In this document: positions 51,401-59,411 of the stretch, one piece after another | Position numbering within the stretch: position 1 is the stretch's first letter | Layout of the letters: every line of letters starts with the position of its first letter | DNA from: JAXGXJ01 sp040772905 | GTDB taxonomy: Bacteria > Actinomycetota > Thermoleophilia > RBG-16-64-13 | NCBI GenBank assembly: GCA_040772905.1 | Contig: JAXGXJ010000015.1 | Coordinates: forward strand, 1 to 64,000 | Reading direction: 5' to 3' | DNA: 64,000 bases | Program-made: the position numbers and the translations under genes | The notes under the pieces: generated by a model | Seen by the model: only the letters and a program-made list of their open reading frames with translations | Told to the model about the DNA's origin: nothing | Databases searched by the model: none

Positions 51401-51556
51401 GCGTCATCGGAGCCGTTCCTGGTGCTGCAGTTCGACGAACACACCAATGACGCCGGCGCCATGACCAGATGCGAAGCCTATCTGGACAGCAAGGGCTTCC
51501 TGCGCTGGTGGGCACGCGGCGACAGGGTCGCGAAACAGACCGTGAGGGAGAGCTAG
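48431..51556 (+). CDS. Double acyl-CoA dehydratase activase with DUF2229 domain
   Basis: 1041 residues. There are two BcrA/BadF/HgdC-type ATPase domains: about 1-290 (GIDIGCISVKIAIV, GGETSKFI, GDCAAGTGSFMDQQA, GRCSVFAKSD) and about 345-610 (GIDIGSVSTNLVVLDEDG, GGQDSKFIS, NEACAAGTGSFLEEQA, GERCTVFMERD). In both, the two Cys that hold the bridging [4Fe-4S] cluster of activase dimers are present, so one chain could mimic a dimer. A Cys cluster (CKGCSNECDIRQF...CSDRY) follows, and a DUF2229 domain to the end. Activases inject low-potential electrons into 2-hydroxyacyl-CoA dehydratases or benzoyl-CoA reductases. The dehydratase-like partner is encoded directly downstream with no gap. Actual substrate unknown. 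Confidence 0.9.
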   Translation: MATLGIDIGCISVKIAIVGEPEEQDLFRDIAASSPLFHDPVVAGRVAPHPGSPPVLATKYRRIKGSPTETARDLLQQVMDALPDGLIKAAGVTGTGGRLVGRMLGLPYENEFRAIARAVGAMHPDVTTVFEMGGETSKFIQLETDATSGRVGIADYGTNGDCAAGTGSFMDQQANRLLYDIEDVGEIVGGAGKAASIAGRCSVFAKSDMIHAQQKGYQPPEVLKGLCNAVVRNYRSTIAKGKDIGARVAFIGGVAANLGAVTAMREAFDVDEQSLVIPQYYAWMGAIGTALTAADEMSGTQVVTFNAQKLSQGQQSEFETSPALSMERVILLRDRVKPYEFPAQGTIGAYLGIDIGSVSTNLVVLDEDGEMVKEIYVKTDGRPVEVVNKGLAEIWNEMGDRLEILGVATTGSGRELIGELVGADTVNDEITAHKTGATFIGRKLIDRVPDTIFEIGGQDSKFISLQDGVVVDFAMNEACAAGTGSFLEEQADKLGIRIIGEFAELALSSEAPVRLGERCTVFMERDVNSYLQRGADKKDLVAGLAYSIAYNYLNRLVGQRHVGDTIYFQGGTAYNDAVASAFSMILEKDIIVPPHNGVVGAIGAALLAREKMSATKAPSRFRGWDLEQVDYTVREFTCKGCSNECDIRQFTIGGEKTYWGDKCSDRYRKRAKVDKEPIIRDLIGFRDALFYSYVTEAEDTAPLLRSGTDAPRGTMGIPRTMYTYDRLPFWATFFKGCGFDIMLSRQTDKKIREMGIERAVAEPCFPIRVAHGHAAELLEAGADHIFIPNQLNEETDQPGIESHACPWGQTLPHVIRLAPHFENHAERFFAPTIHFRRGPAYVGRTLRAAMKPYGVPGKVVDQALKDAYEAQAEFRARLMTAGADALSTLEEHDELGIVLVGRPYNIYDSGVNMDIPAKLRRYYGVNIIPLDFLPLWGKETREVTPNMFWNYGRKILQAAKVVAAHPNLHIIYMTNFKCGPDSYVKHFIRGASSEPFLVLQFDEHTNDAGAMTRCEAYLDSKGFLRWWARGDRVAKQTVRES

Positions 51557-52924
51557 GTGGATACCGAGACCGCGACCACGAGCGGCAACGGCAAGGCCAG
51601 CCGCGAGGCGGCCGAGGCGGCACTGGCCGCCATGCCCAAGGCCGTGGCGGCCCACGGGGCCGACGACAGCCCGGTCGATACCGACATCGACATCCATGAC
51701 CGCACGCTGTGGCTCACCCACATGCCCTACGGGGGCTCGGTGATGCTCGCCGCGGCGTTCCGTTCCATCGGGCTCGACACCCGAGTGGTCCCTCAAGAGG
51801 ACAGCCGCATCCTGGAACTGGGCGGCAGGTACACCTCGGGCGACGAATGCTATCCGCAGCGCATCGTCTTGGGCGACTATATGAGACTGCTGGAGGACGA
51901 GAAGATCGATCCCAAGAAGACCGCCTTCCTCCTCCCCACCGCCAACGGGCCCTGCCGCTTCGGGCAGTACGTCGGGCTGCTGCGGCGCGTGCTCGACGAC
52001 CAGGGCTACCAGGATGCCGCCATCCTCTCGTTCACCTCCGCTGACGGATACGCCGGCATCGGCGAGCAGGCCTCCGCACTCATCCGCACTGCCTGGCGCG
52101 CCGTGCTGGTGCAGGATATCCTGATGAAGCTGTTGCTCATGACGCGCCCGTACGAAGTGAACGCCGGCGAGACCGACCGGGTGTACCTGGCGGCTCTCGA
52201 GCAGATGGGCGAGGTGGTCGCCCGGCAAGGCATCGACCAGAAGGAACGTCTGGCCGACATCAAAGCGGGGTTGTCGCGGGTGAAGAAGGCCTTCCTCGAC
52301 ATCCCTGTGCGCGACGAGGACCGGCCGCTCATCGGCGTGGTGGGTGAGATCTTCTGCCGACTCAACACGTTCGCCAACAACGATCTCATCAGGCACGTGG
52401 AGGCCCAGGGCGGCGAGTGCTGGCTGGCCGGGGTGGGCGAATGGGTGTGGTACACGAACGAGGAGGCCTTCCGCCGCCACCGCGAGGAGCGGCGGCGTGT
52501 GAGCAAGGACTGGCTGAAGACCTTCATCACCGCGCGCATCATGCATGCGGACGAAGAGGCCATCATGGCGGACTTCCACGATGTGTTCGCGCACCACCCT
52601 GAGCCGCACGTGACCGAGGTGCTGAAGCACGCCGAGCCCTACCTCCCCCAGTCGGGGGCCTTGGGCGAGATGGTGCTCTCCACCGGCGGGGCCGTCTACC
52701 TGTACCACCAAGGAGCCGACGGCATCATCGACATCAGTCCGTTCACCTGTATGAACGGCATCGTCACCGAGGCCATCTATCCACGGGTGAGCAAGGACCA
52801 CGATGGCATCCCCATCCGGGTCTTCTACTTCGACGGCACGAACAGTGACCTCGATCGTGACGTGGGCATCTTTTTGGAGTTGGCGAAGACCTACAAGCGG
52901 CGCAAGAAGATCCAGCGCCCCTGA
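51557..52924 (+). CDS. 2-Hydroxyacyl-CoA dehydratase-like (HgdB-type) protein
   Basis: 455 residues, related to the HgdB/BcrB-type subunits that carry a [4Fe-4S] cluster. Cys residues in SGDECYPQRIVLGDY (about 98) and NGPCRFGQY (about 133) are the expected ligands. The C-terminal part includes TGGAVYLYHQGADGIIDISPFTCMNGIVTEAIYPRV. The first ~45 residues are a low-complexity extension. GTG 51557 follows the previous stop at once, so it is coupled to the activase gene. In many anaerobes this and the activase are one ~1400-residue protein; here it is split. Confidence 0.88.
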   Translation: MDTETATTSGNGKASREAAEAALAAMPKAVAAHGADDSPVDTDIDIHDRTLWLTHMPYGGSVMLAAAFRSIGLDTRVVPQEDSRILELGGRYTSGDECYPQRIVLGDYMRLLEDEKIDPKKTAFLLPTANGPCRFGQYVGLLRRVLDDQGYQDAAILSFTSADGYAGIGEQASALIRTAWRAVLVQDILMKLLLMTRPYEVNAGETDRVYLAALEQMGEVVARQGIDQKERLADIKAGLSRVKKAFLDIPVRDEDRPLIGVVGEIFCRLNTFANNDLIRHVEAQGGECWLAGVGEWVWYTNEEAFRRHREERRRVSKDWLKTFITARIMHADEEAIMADFHDVFAHHPEPHVTEVLKHAEPYLPQSGALGEMVLSTGGAVYLYHQGADGIIDISPFTCMNGIVTEAIYPRVSKDHDGIPIRVFYFDGTNSDLDRDVGIFLELAKTYKRRKKIQRP

Positions 52925-52968
52925 GCCGAAGCCGATGACCCCATCCCGGCCGGAAGGATCGTGACCTC

Positions 52969-55575
52969 GTGTTCGCCCGGCTAGGCTCCTTCGCCGTCCG
53001 CTATCGCTGGTGGATCATCGCCGCCTGGGTAGCGGTCGCCGCCGTGCTCACCTTCGTGGCGCCCAACATCGACGACGTGGCCGTGAGCGACCAGCGCGCC
53101 TTCCTGCCCGACTCGGCCCCCAGCCTGGACGCAAACCAGATGCTGGAGACGTACTTCCCCGACCGGGTCTCGCCCTCCAGCGCCGTACTGGTGGTCGACG
53201 CCGGCCCGGGTGGCCGAGTGGACGCGGGACCGGCCTCTACGTTCATGGATGATCTGGGCACCTGGCTCACCGGACCCGACGCGCCGGAGACGGTCGACCA
53301 GGTCTTCTCTCCGCGCATCGGCGACGACCTCACCCGCGCGAGTCTCACCAGCGAGGACGGCCAAGTGGCCCTGGTACTGGTCCGCTTCACCAAGGTCGGC
53401 ACCGAGCCGGCAACCAAGGAGGCCATGGCCGCCATCGACGCGCGCTTGGACCAAGCCCCCGCCGGAGTGCAGGCCTACATGACGGGCGACGGTCCCATAC
53501 TGGGCGCCTACGGCGCCAACACCAAGGGCAGCGTGGACTCCACCACGTGGATCACCATAGTGCTGGTGGTGGTCATCCTGCTGGTGATCTACCGCTCGCC
53601 CATCAGCCCGCTCATCCCGCTCTTCACCATCACGGTGGCCTATCTCATCTCGCGGGGGGTGGTAGCCTACTTGGGAGCGCACGCCCTCACCATCTCCATG
53701 TACACCAACGTCTTTCTCATCGTGGTGCTGTTCGGCGCCGGCACCGACTACTGTCTGTTCCTCATCAGCCGTTTCCGCGAGGAGATGGCGGGCGCATCGC
53801 ATTCCGGACCCGCGGTGAAGACCACAGTGCGCGCGGTGGGCGCCACCATCGCCTCCAGCGCGGGCACGGTGATCGTGGGCCTGGCGATGATGACCGCCGC
53901 CGAGCTGGGGCTCTACAACACCAGCGGTCCCAGCCTGGCCATCAGCGTGGCCTTGACCTTGCTCGCGGGACTCACCCTCACGCCGGCCATCCTGGCCGTG
54001 CTGGGCCACTACTCGTTCTGGCCCCGCCACGCGCGCCCCTTGCGTGAGACCGGCGTGTGGCACGCCTGGGCCCGCAAGGTGGTCAGCCGTCCCCTGGTGG
54101 CGCTCCTGGTGCCCGCAGTGGTGCTCATCCCCTTGGCCGTCTACGGCGGCGGCCTGGCTCGGGACTTCGACATGCTGGGCGACCTCTCCAAGGAGAACGA
54201 GGCCCGCAGAGGCTTCGACCTCTTGGCCGAGCACATGGGAGCCGGGGCCATGCAACCCCTCAACGTCATTGTGCGGGACGAGGCCGGCCTCGACACCGCA
54301 AGCGGCCTCGAGCGCACCGAGGAACTGGGCGCCCAGCTGGCCGCACTACCCGGAGTGGCCCTGGTGAGGAGTTTGACCTCCTCGCTGCCCGATGAGAAGA
54401 CCCTCAGCGTCAGCGATCAACTGGGTGTGCAGGCGGCAGCCGTACGAGACGGCGCGGCGCAGCTCGAGAGATGGATGCAGAGCAGCCTGCTGCTCGAGCA
54501 GATGATGGGGGGCGACCCAGCCGCCTCCAGCCTACTCAGCGAGACGGCGGCCGGCCTGGTGGACGTGTTCGGCTACCTCACGCAGTTGGCCGGGGACTAT
54601 CCAGAGATCCTGCAGGAGGCAGGATTCAAGAAGGCGTCCGATGCCCTCGCCCGGCTTGCTCAGCTCTCACAGACCCTTGAAGCGGCAGAAGGTGGCGACG
54701 GCGCCCAGACCCTCGCCCTGGCCAAGGATGCCCTCCCCCAGCTGGACGCACTGGCTGAAGGGCTGGAGGAACTCCGTGACGGCTGGGCGTCACCCCCCGG
54801 CATCATCCTGCTTCCCGACCTGTATCTCAAGAACAATGAAGGTCTGAAGCAGTTGCGCGACGCCTATCTGTCTGCCGACGGTACCGCCGCACGGCTGCAG
54901 GTGGTACTGGAGTCCGGCCCCTACACCAACGAGGCCCTGGAGACGACACAGTCACTGCGCGTCACGCTGCAGGAGGCCGGGTTCGAGGGCGGTGTGGAAG
55001 GCAACTCCTCGGTGATGCTCGACCTGCGCGACGCCGCCAACCGCGACATGACCCGGGCCATCGTCTTCGTGTTGGGCGGCATATTCGTGGTGCTGCTGTT
55101 GCTGCTGCGGGCGCTGGTCGCACCCATCTATCTCATCCTCACCATCCTGCTCTCCTATGCGGCAACCCTGGGTGTGGTGAGGCTGCTGTTCGTCGATCTG
55201 CTGGGCACCAGCGGCATCGTGTGGTGGGTGCCGCTCTTCATGTTCGTGATGCTGGTGGCTTTGGGCATGGACTACAACATCTTCCTCATCGGCAGGGTGA
55301 AGGAGGAGGTGGCCCGCGGCGGCACGCGCGCAGGCACCCGACTGGCCCTGGCCCGCACCGGCGGCATCATCACCTCCGCCGGCATCATCGTGGCAGGCAC
55401 GTTCGCCAGCATGACCAGCGCCAGCATCATGGGACTGCTGCAGATCGGCTTCGCTGTGGCCTTCGGCGTGCTGCTCGACACCTTCGTGGTCCGCACCACC
55501 CTGGTGCCCGCCATCGCGGTCTTGCTGGGACGTTGGAGTTGGTGGCCGGCGCGCCGCGCAGCGCGCGAGGACTGA
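52969..55575 (+). CDS. MMPL-family RND transporter
   Basis: 868 residues with the MMPL arrangement of twelve helices: one near 12-32, an extracytoplasmic loop, five helices about 190-370, a second large loop (about 390-680) and five more to 850. GTDYCLFLISRFREE and its repeat GMDYNIFLIGRVKEE hold the transmembrane proton-relay Asp in both halves. Mycobacterial relatives export lipids across the membrane; the substrate here is unknown. The GTG start follows GGAAGGA. Not obviously linked to its neighbours. Confidence 0.92.
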   Translation: MFARLGSFAVRYRWWIIAAWVAVAAVLTFVAPNIDDVAVSDQRAFLPDSAPSLDANQMLETYFPDRVSPSSAVLVVDAGPGGRVDAGPASTFMDDLGTWLTGPDAPETVDQVFSPRIGDDLTRASLTSEDGQVALVLVRFTKVGTEPATKEAMAAIDARLDQAPAGVQAYMTGDGPILGAYGANTKGSVDSTTWITIVLVVVILLVIYRSPISPLIPLFTITVAYLISRGVVAYLGAHALTISMYTNVFLIVVLFGAGTDYCLFLISRFREEMAGASHSGPAVKTTVRAVGATIASSAGTVIVGLAMMTAAELGLYNTSGPSLAISVALTLLAGLTLTPAILAVLGHYSFWPRHARPLRETGVWHAWARKVVSRPLVALLVPAVVLIPLAVYGGGLARDFDMLGDLSKENEARRGFDLLAEHMGAGAMQPLNVIVRDEAGLDTASGLERTEELGAQLAALPGVALVRSLTSSLPDEKTLSVSDQLGVQAAAVRDGAAQLERWMQSSLLLEQMMGGDPAASSLLSETAAGLVDVFGYLTQLAGDYPEILQEAGFKKASDALARLAQLSQTLEAAEGGDGAQTLALAKDALPQLDALAEGLEELRDGWASPPGIILLPDLYLKNNEGLKQLRDAYLSADGTAARLQVVLESGPYTNEALETTQSLRVTLQEAGFEGGVEGNSSVMLDLRDAANRDMTRAIVFVLGGIFVVLLLLLRALVAPIYLILTILLSYAATLGVVRLLFVDLLGTSGIVWWVPLFMFVMLVALGMDYNIFLIGRVKEEVARGGTRAGTRLALARTGGIITSAGIIVAGTFASMTSASIMGLLQIGFAVAFGVLLDTFVVRTTLVPAIAVLLGRWSWWPARRAARED

Positions 55576-55648
55576 CCGGGTCTTCTTGCTTTTTGCGAGG
55601 ATAACGCGGCGGCGCCCGACTCTGTTCCGATAATGCCTCATGCCCTTC

Positions 55649-55674
55649 CAAGGGTGGGGTGGACCCCTTTATTT
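55649..55674 (+). terminator. Possible terminator of the MMPL gene
   Basis: AAGGGT and ACCCCTT can form a short stem with one bulge, followed directly by TTTATTT. It lies about 75 nt after the MMPL stop. Confidence 0.35.
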
Positions 55675-55716
55675 CCCTGGTGTTTGCGGGGATTCTGTGT
55701 TAGCGTCGAAGTACCG

Positions 55717-55745
55717 TTGTGCCGCGCAGGGAGCGGCGATACACG
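55717..55745 (+). promoter_or_regulatory. Possible promoter of the third molybdoenzyme operon
   Basis: TTGTGC (55717-55722), a 17-bp spacer and TACACG (55740-55745) lie 116 bp upstream of the start. The hexamer match is moderate. Confidence 0.3.
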
Positions 55746-55762
55746 CGCGAAGCGGGGTCCCT

Positions 55763-55786
55763 CGCTCCGGAAGATGGTCCGGAGCG
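55763..55786 (+). promoter_or_regulatory. Hairpin in the 5' leader of the third molybdoenzyme operon
   Basis: A perfect 9-bp stem CGCTCCGGA/TCCGGAGCG with a 6-nt loop, in the leader between the possible promoter and the large-subunit start. It could be structural RNA control (for example a molybdenum-cofactor element), but I cannot identify a known riboswitch core by eye. Confidence 0.3.
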
Positions 55787-55860
55787 TCGGTGCGTGTGCC
55801 CTGTGATCAACATGACCCTGCCGCAGCGGCTGTCGCCTCAGACGACCAGAGGAGCGGAGT

Positions 55861-58491
55861 ATGGCAGAAGAGAAGATGACAGCAGCACCCAAGTACAAAC
55901 CCGACAGGACGGTCATCAGGGGCCTGGCTCTGGGCGGTCTGCTAGGCGGCTGCGACCCGGCCGCGGTGGACGTATCCGACGGGAAGATCGTGCGCGTGCG
56001 CCCCATGCATTTCGATTGGAAGTACCCCCGCGAGAGCTTCCGCACTTGGAAGTTCCAGCGCGGTGAGCACGTCCTCGAATCGAACTACAAGGGCATGCCC
56101 GCCCCCTGGTCGCTGTCGTATAAGAAGCGCACCTATTCCCCCAACCGCATCCAGTACCCCATGAAGCGGGTGGACTTCGATCCCAACGGCGAGCGCAACC
56201 CCCAGAACCGGGGCAAGAGCAAGTACGTGCGCATCTCCTGGGACGAGGCCACCGACCTCATCGCCTCCGAGATCAAACGCATCATCGAGAAGTACGGACC
56301 GCTGGCCATCCTGGCCCAAGGTGACGGCCACGGCGAGAACAAGATCATCAACACCCCGCACGGCCACCAGGCCCGTCTGCTGGAGATGCTGGGCGGCTTC
56401 ACCCAGCAGGTCCGCAATCCCGACAGCTGGGAAGGCTTCTACTGGGGCTCCAAGCACGTATGGGGCCAGGGCATCGTGGGCATGATGGATCCTTCCGACA
56501 ACTGCGTGAAGGACATCACCGAGAACGCCGAGTTGGTGCTGTTCTGGGGTTGCGACCCCGAGACCACTCCCTGGGGCTTCGTGGGCCAGTTCGCCAGCCG
56601 GCTGTGCTACTTCTGGACCGACTGCGGCATCAAACAGGTGTACGTCTGCCCCGACCTCAACTACGGCGCGGCCGTGCATGCCGACAAGTGGATCCCTGTA
56701 TGGCCCAACACCGACGCGGCCCTGCAGTTGGCCGTCATCTACGTATGGCTCCAGGAGGGTACCTGGGACAAGGAGTACGTCGCCACCCACGCGGTGGGCA
56801 TGGAGCACGTGGAAGCGTACGTCCTGGGCAAGGACGACGGCGTACCCAAGACTCCTGCCTGGGCGGCGGAAAAATGCGGCGTACCCGAGTACACCATCAA
56901 GGCACTGGCCCGCGACATGGCCGCCAAGATCCACACCTGGGCGCACTACTTCGGCGGCAGCTACGCGCGCGGACCCTACAGCCACGAACCCGCCCGCCTG
57001 GAGTGCATCATGCTGGGCATGCAGGGCTTGGGCGGCCCGGGCCGGCACCAGATCCAGATCTCCTACGGCGGCATGCCGAGGCCGGAACTCATCCGCAGCA
57101 CCCGCTTCTTCAACCCGCAGCTGTCGCAGCGGCTCACCAAGCCCACCCAGACCACCATCCGCGCGTGGGGTCCACAGCTCATACCCAAGACCCTCATCCA
57201 CAAGGCCATCCTCGACCCGCCGCTGGTGTTCTACGGCAACGGCGGCATCGAAGAGCCGGTGGAGGATCAGTTCGTCAGGTACGAGTACCCCATCGCCAAG
57301 GAGAAGGGCGGCACCGAGATCCACATGATGTGGACCGACACCCCGTGCCGCATCACCTGCTGGAACTGCGGCAACGAGACCATAATGGCCGAACGCAGTC
57401 CCAAGATAGAGTTCATCGTGGCGCAGCATCCCTGGCTGGAGAACGACTGCCTGTACGCTGACGTGATCCTGCCCACGAACACGCTCATGGAAGTCGACGA
57501 CATCATCACCAACACCCGGCAGGGCACGCAGCACCACGCCGTGGTCCTCTACGACAAGGCTGTGGAGCCGGTGGGCGAGTCGAAGAGCGACTATGAGGCC
57601 GTCCTCGAGGTGGCCAAGAAGCTGGGCAGAGGCGAGGAGTTCAGCGAGGGCAAGAGCATCAAAGACCTGCAGCAAGAGGTCTTCTACAACATGAACCTCG
57701 ACACCAAGATCTCCTGGGAGGAGTTCGAAAAGAACCAGTACGTCATCCTGGAGACGGTCGAGGACTGGGAAGACGACGTGGTGGCCCTGCGGCCGTTCTA
57801 CGACGATCCCGAGAAGCACCCGCTGCCCACCCCCTCGGGCAAGCTCGAGTTCTACTCGCAGCGCATCGCCGATAACTTCCCCTGCGACGACGAGCGACCG
57901 CCCATCCCGAAATGGATCGAGCGGAGCGCTATGCACGACGAGCGCCGCAGCAGCTGGCGCGCCAAGGCCTACCCACTGCTGCTCATGTCCAACCATCCGC
58001 GCTGGCGTACCCACGCCCAGGCCGACGACATCACGTGGAGCCACGAGATAGTCACCTGCAAGGTGAGAGGCTACGACGGCTACCTGTATGAGCCGGTGTG
58101 GATCCATCCCTCCGATGCCGCGACACGTGGCATCAAGGACGGCGACATCGTGATGGTGCACAACGAGCGCGGCATCGTGCTGTGCGGCGCCCGCGTATGG
58201 GAGCGCGTCTTCCCCGGCACAGCTTATGTGGATCACGGTGCCCGGCACGATCCCATCATCCCGGGCAAAGTGGACCGCGGCGGTGCCATCAACACCATCT
58301 CCGGCGACTGGATCTCGTCCAAGAACGCCGTCGGCCAGGCCACCAGTGGTTACCTGGCCGAGGTGAGTTCCATCCCGCCCGGCCTGATGGAGCAGTGGAG
58401 AAGAGAGTATCCCGAAGCCTTTGAACGCCCCTACGACCCGGCTGCCGGGCTCAAGTTCGAAGCATGGGTGACCAAAGGGGGTGCGGAGTGA
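55861..58491 (+). CDS. Molybdopterin oxidoreductase large subunit, transhydroxylase type
   Basis: 876 residues, a paralogue of the 2110 and 7384 large subunits, closest to the former. His157 and Asp188-Ser189-Trp190 in NPDSWEGFYW match the predicted active-site His and Mo-ligand Ser arrangement of pyrogallol-phloroglucinol transhydroxylase. WGCDPETTPWGFVGQ and PVGESKSDYEAV are further shared blocks. There is no N-terminal iron-sulfur motif and no Tat signal: LALGGLLGGC near residue 22 is inside the fold, not an export signal, because DGKIVRVRP follows as in the paralogues. The small subunit overlaps as GTGA. Unlike the other small subunits, that one has a full cluster set, which suggests real electron transfer. 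Confidence 0.9.
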   Translation: MAEEKMTAAPKYKPDRTVIRGLALGGLLGGCDPAAVDVSDGKIVRVRPMHFDWKYPRESFRTWKFQRGEHVLESNYKGMPAPWSLSYKKRTYSPNRIQYPMKRVDFDPNGERNPQNRGKSKYVRISWDEATDLIASEIKRIIEKYGPLAILAQGDGHGENKIINTPHGHQARLLEMLGGFTQQVRNPDSWEGFYWGSKHVWGQGIVGMMDPSDNCVKDITENAELVLFWGCDPETTPWGFVGQFASRLCYFWTDCGIKQVYVCPDLNYGAAVHADKWIPVWPNTDAALQLAVIYVWLQEGTWDKEYVATHAVGMEHVEAYVLGKDDGVPKTPAWAAEKCGVPEYTIKALARDMAAKIHTWAHYFGGSYARGPYSHEPARLECIMLGMQGLGGPGRHQIQISYGGMPRPELIRSTRFFNPQLSQRLTKPTQTTIRAWGPQLIPKTLIHKAILDPPLVFYGNGGIEEPVEDQFVRYEYPIAKEKGGTEIHMMWTDTPCRITCWNCGNETIMAERSPKIEFIVAQHPWLENDCLYADVILPTNTLMEVDDIITNTRQGTQHHAVVLYDKAVEPVGESKSDYEAVLEVAKKLGRGEEFSEGKSIKDLQQEVFYNMNLDTKISWEEFEKNQYVILETVEDWEDDVVALRPFYDDPEKHPLPTPSGKLEFYSQRIADNFPCDDERPPIPKWIERSAMHDERRSSWRAKAYPLLLMSNHPRWRTHAQADDITWSHEIVTCKVRGYDGYLYEPVWIHPSDAATRGIKDGDIVMVHNERGIVLCGARVWERVFPGTAYVDHGARHDPIIPGKVDRGGAINTISGDWISSKNAVGQATSGYLAEVSSIPPGLMEQWRREYPEAFERPYDPAAGLKFEAWVTKGGAE

Positions 58492-59315
58492 AGGCGTTCT
58501 TCATCGATCTTTCCATCTGCAACGGCTGCTACTGCTGCCAGGTGGCCTGCAAGGACGAGCACTGCGGCCAGGACTGGCTCCCCTATGCCAAGGCGCAGCC
58601 CGAGATCGGCCAGTTCTGGCTGGGTATCGACGAGCGCGTGCGCGGGCAAGTGCCCAAGGTGAAGATCACCTATCTGCCCAAGCTCTGCCAGCACTGCGAC
58701 GATGCGCCCTGCATGGCCGCGTGCCCGGTGGAAGGCGCCATCTACAAGCGCGAAGACGGCATGGTGATCATCGACCCGCAGAAGTGCACGGGCTGCAAGC
58801 TCTGCGTGGATGTGTGCCCGACCGGGTCCATCTTCTTCAACGACAGCCTGATGCTGGCGCAGAAGTGCACCGCCTGCTCGCACCTGCGCGACAACGACCC
58901 CGAGACTTGGGCCGACACCACGCGCTGCGCCGACGCCTGCCCCACCGGAGCCCTGCGCTTCGGTGACGAGGCGGACTTCGCCGACTTCATCAAGGAAGCG
59001 GAATACCTGGTGCCCGAGATGGCCGGCAAGACGCGGGTCTACTACAAGAACCTGCCCAAGAAGTTCGTGGCCGGCACCCTGTACGACCCGAAACAGATGG
59101 AGATCATCGAGGGCGCGACCGTGACCCTCACCGACGACCAGTCGGGCGAGACCTTCACGGCCACCACCGACAACTACGGCGACTTCTGGTTCAACGGCCT
59201 CAAGGATGACCGCACCTTCACGCTGGTGTTCGCGAAGGACGGCAAGAGCAAGACCATCGAGGGCGTCTCCACGGCGATCGACCTCAACGTGGGCGACATC
59301 GCCATGGAGTTGTAG
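58488..59315 (+). CDS. Four-cluster iron-sulfur subunit with Cna-B-like domain
   Basis: 275 residues. All sixteen ligand Cys of a DmsB/NrfC-type ferredoxin subunit are visible: CNGCYCCQVAC, CQHCDDAPCMAACP, CTGCKLCVDVCP, and CTAC with CADACP, so four [4Fe-4S] clusters are expected. Residues about 205-275 form the Cna-B-like beta domain (IEGATVTL, DNYGDFWFNGLKDD), as in the two other small subunits. The GTG start overlaps the large-subunit stop as GTGA. No membrane anchor gene follows, so the enzyme should be soluble and take or give electrons to a cytoplasmic partner such as ferredoxin. Confidence 0.93.
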   Translation: MKAFFIDLSICNGCYCCQVACKDEHCGQDWLPYAKAQPEIGQFWLGIDERVRGQVPKVKITYLPKLCQHCDDAPCMAACPVEGAIYKREDGMVIIDPQKCTGCKLCVDVCPTGSIFFNDSLMLAQKCTACSHLRDNDPETWADTTRCADACPTGALRFGDEADFADFIKEAEYLVPEMAGKTRVYYKNLPKKFVAGTLYDPKQMEIIEGATVTLTDDQSGETFTATTDNYGDFWFNGLKDDRTFTLVFAKDGKSKTIEGVSTAIDLNVGDIAMEL

Positions 59316-59350
59316 TCCGCGGCTCGGCCCGAATCCGGTCCGGACGCACC

Positions 59351-59384
59351 GAAGGCCCCCTCCCCGGTCGGGGAGGGGGCCTTC
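59351..59384. terminator. Bidirectional terminator between the molybdoenzyme operon and xdhC
   Basis: A perfect 15-bp stem (GAAGGCCCCCTCCCC and complement) with a GGTC loop lies 36 nt after the small-subunit stop and 28 nt beyond the xdhC stop on the other strand. Confidence 0.75.
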
Positions 59385-59411
59385 GTCATGCATGCGCGGT
59401 GTCGCGCGGCG

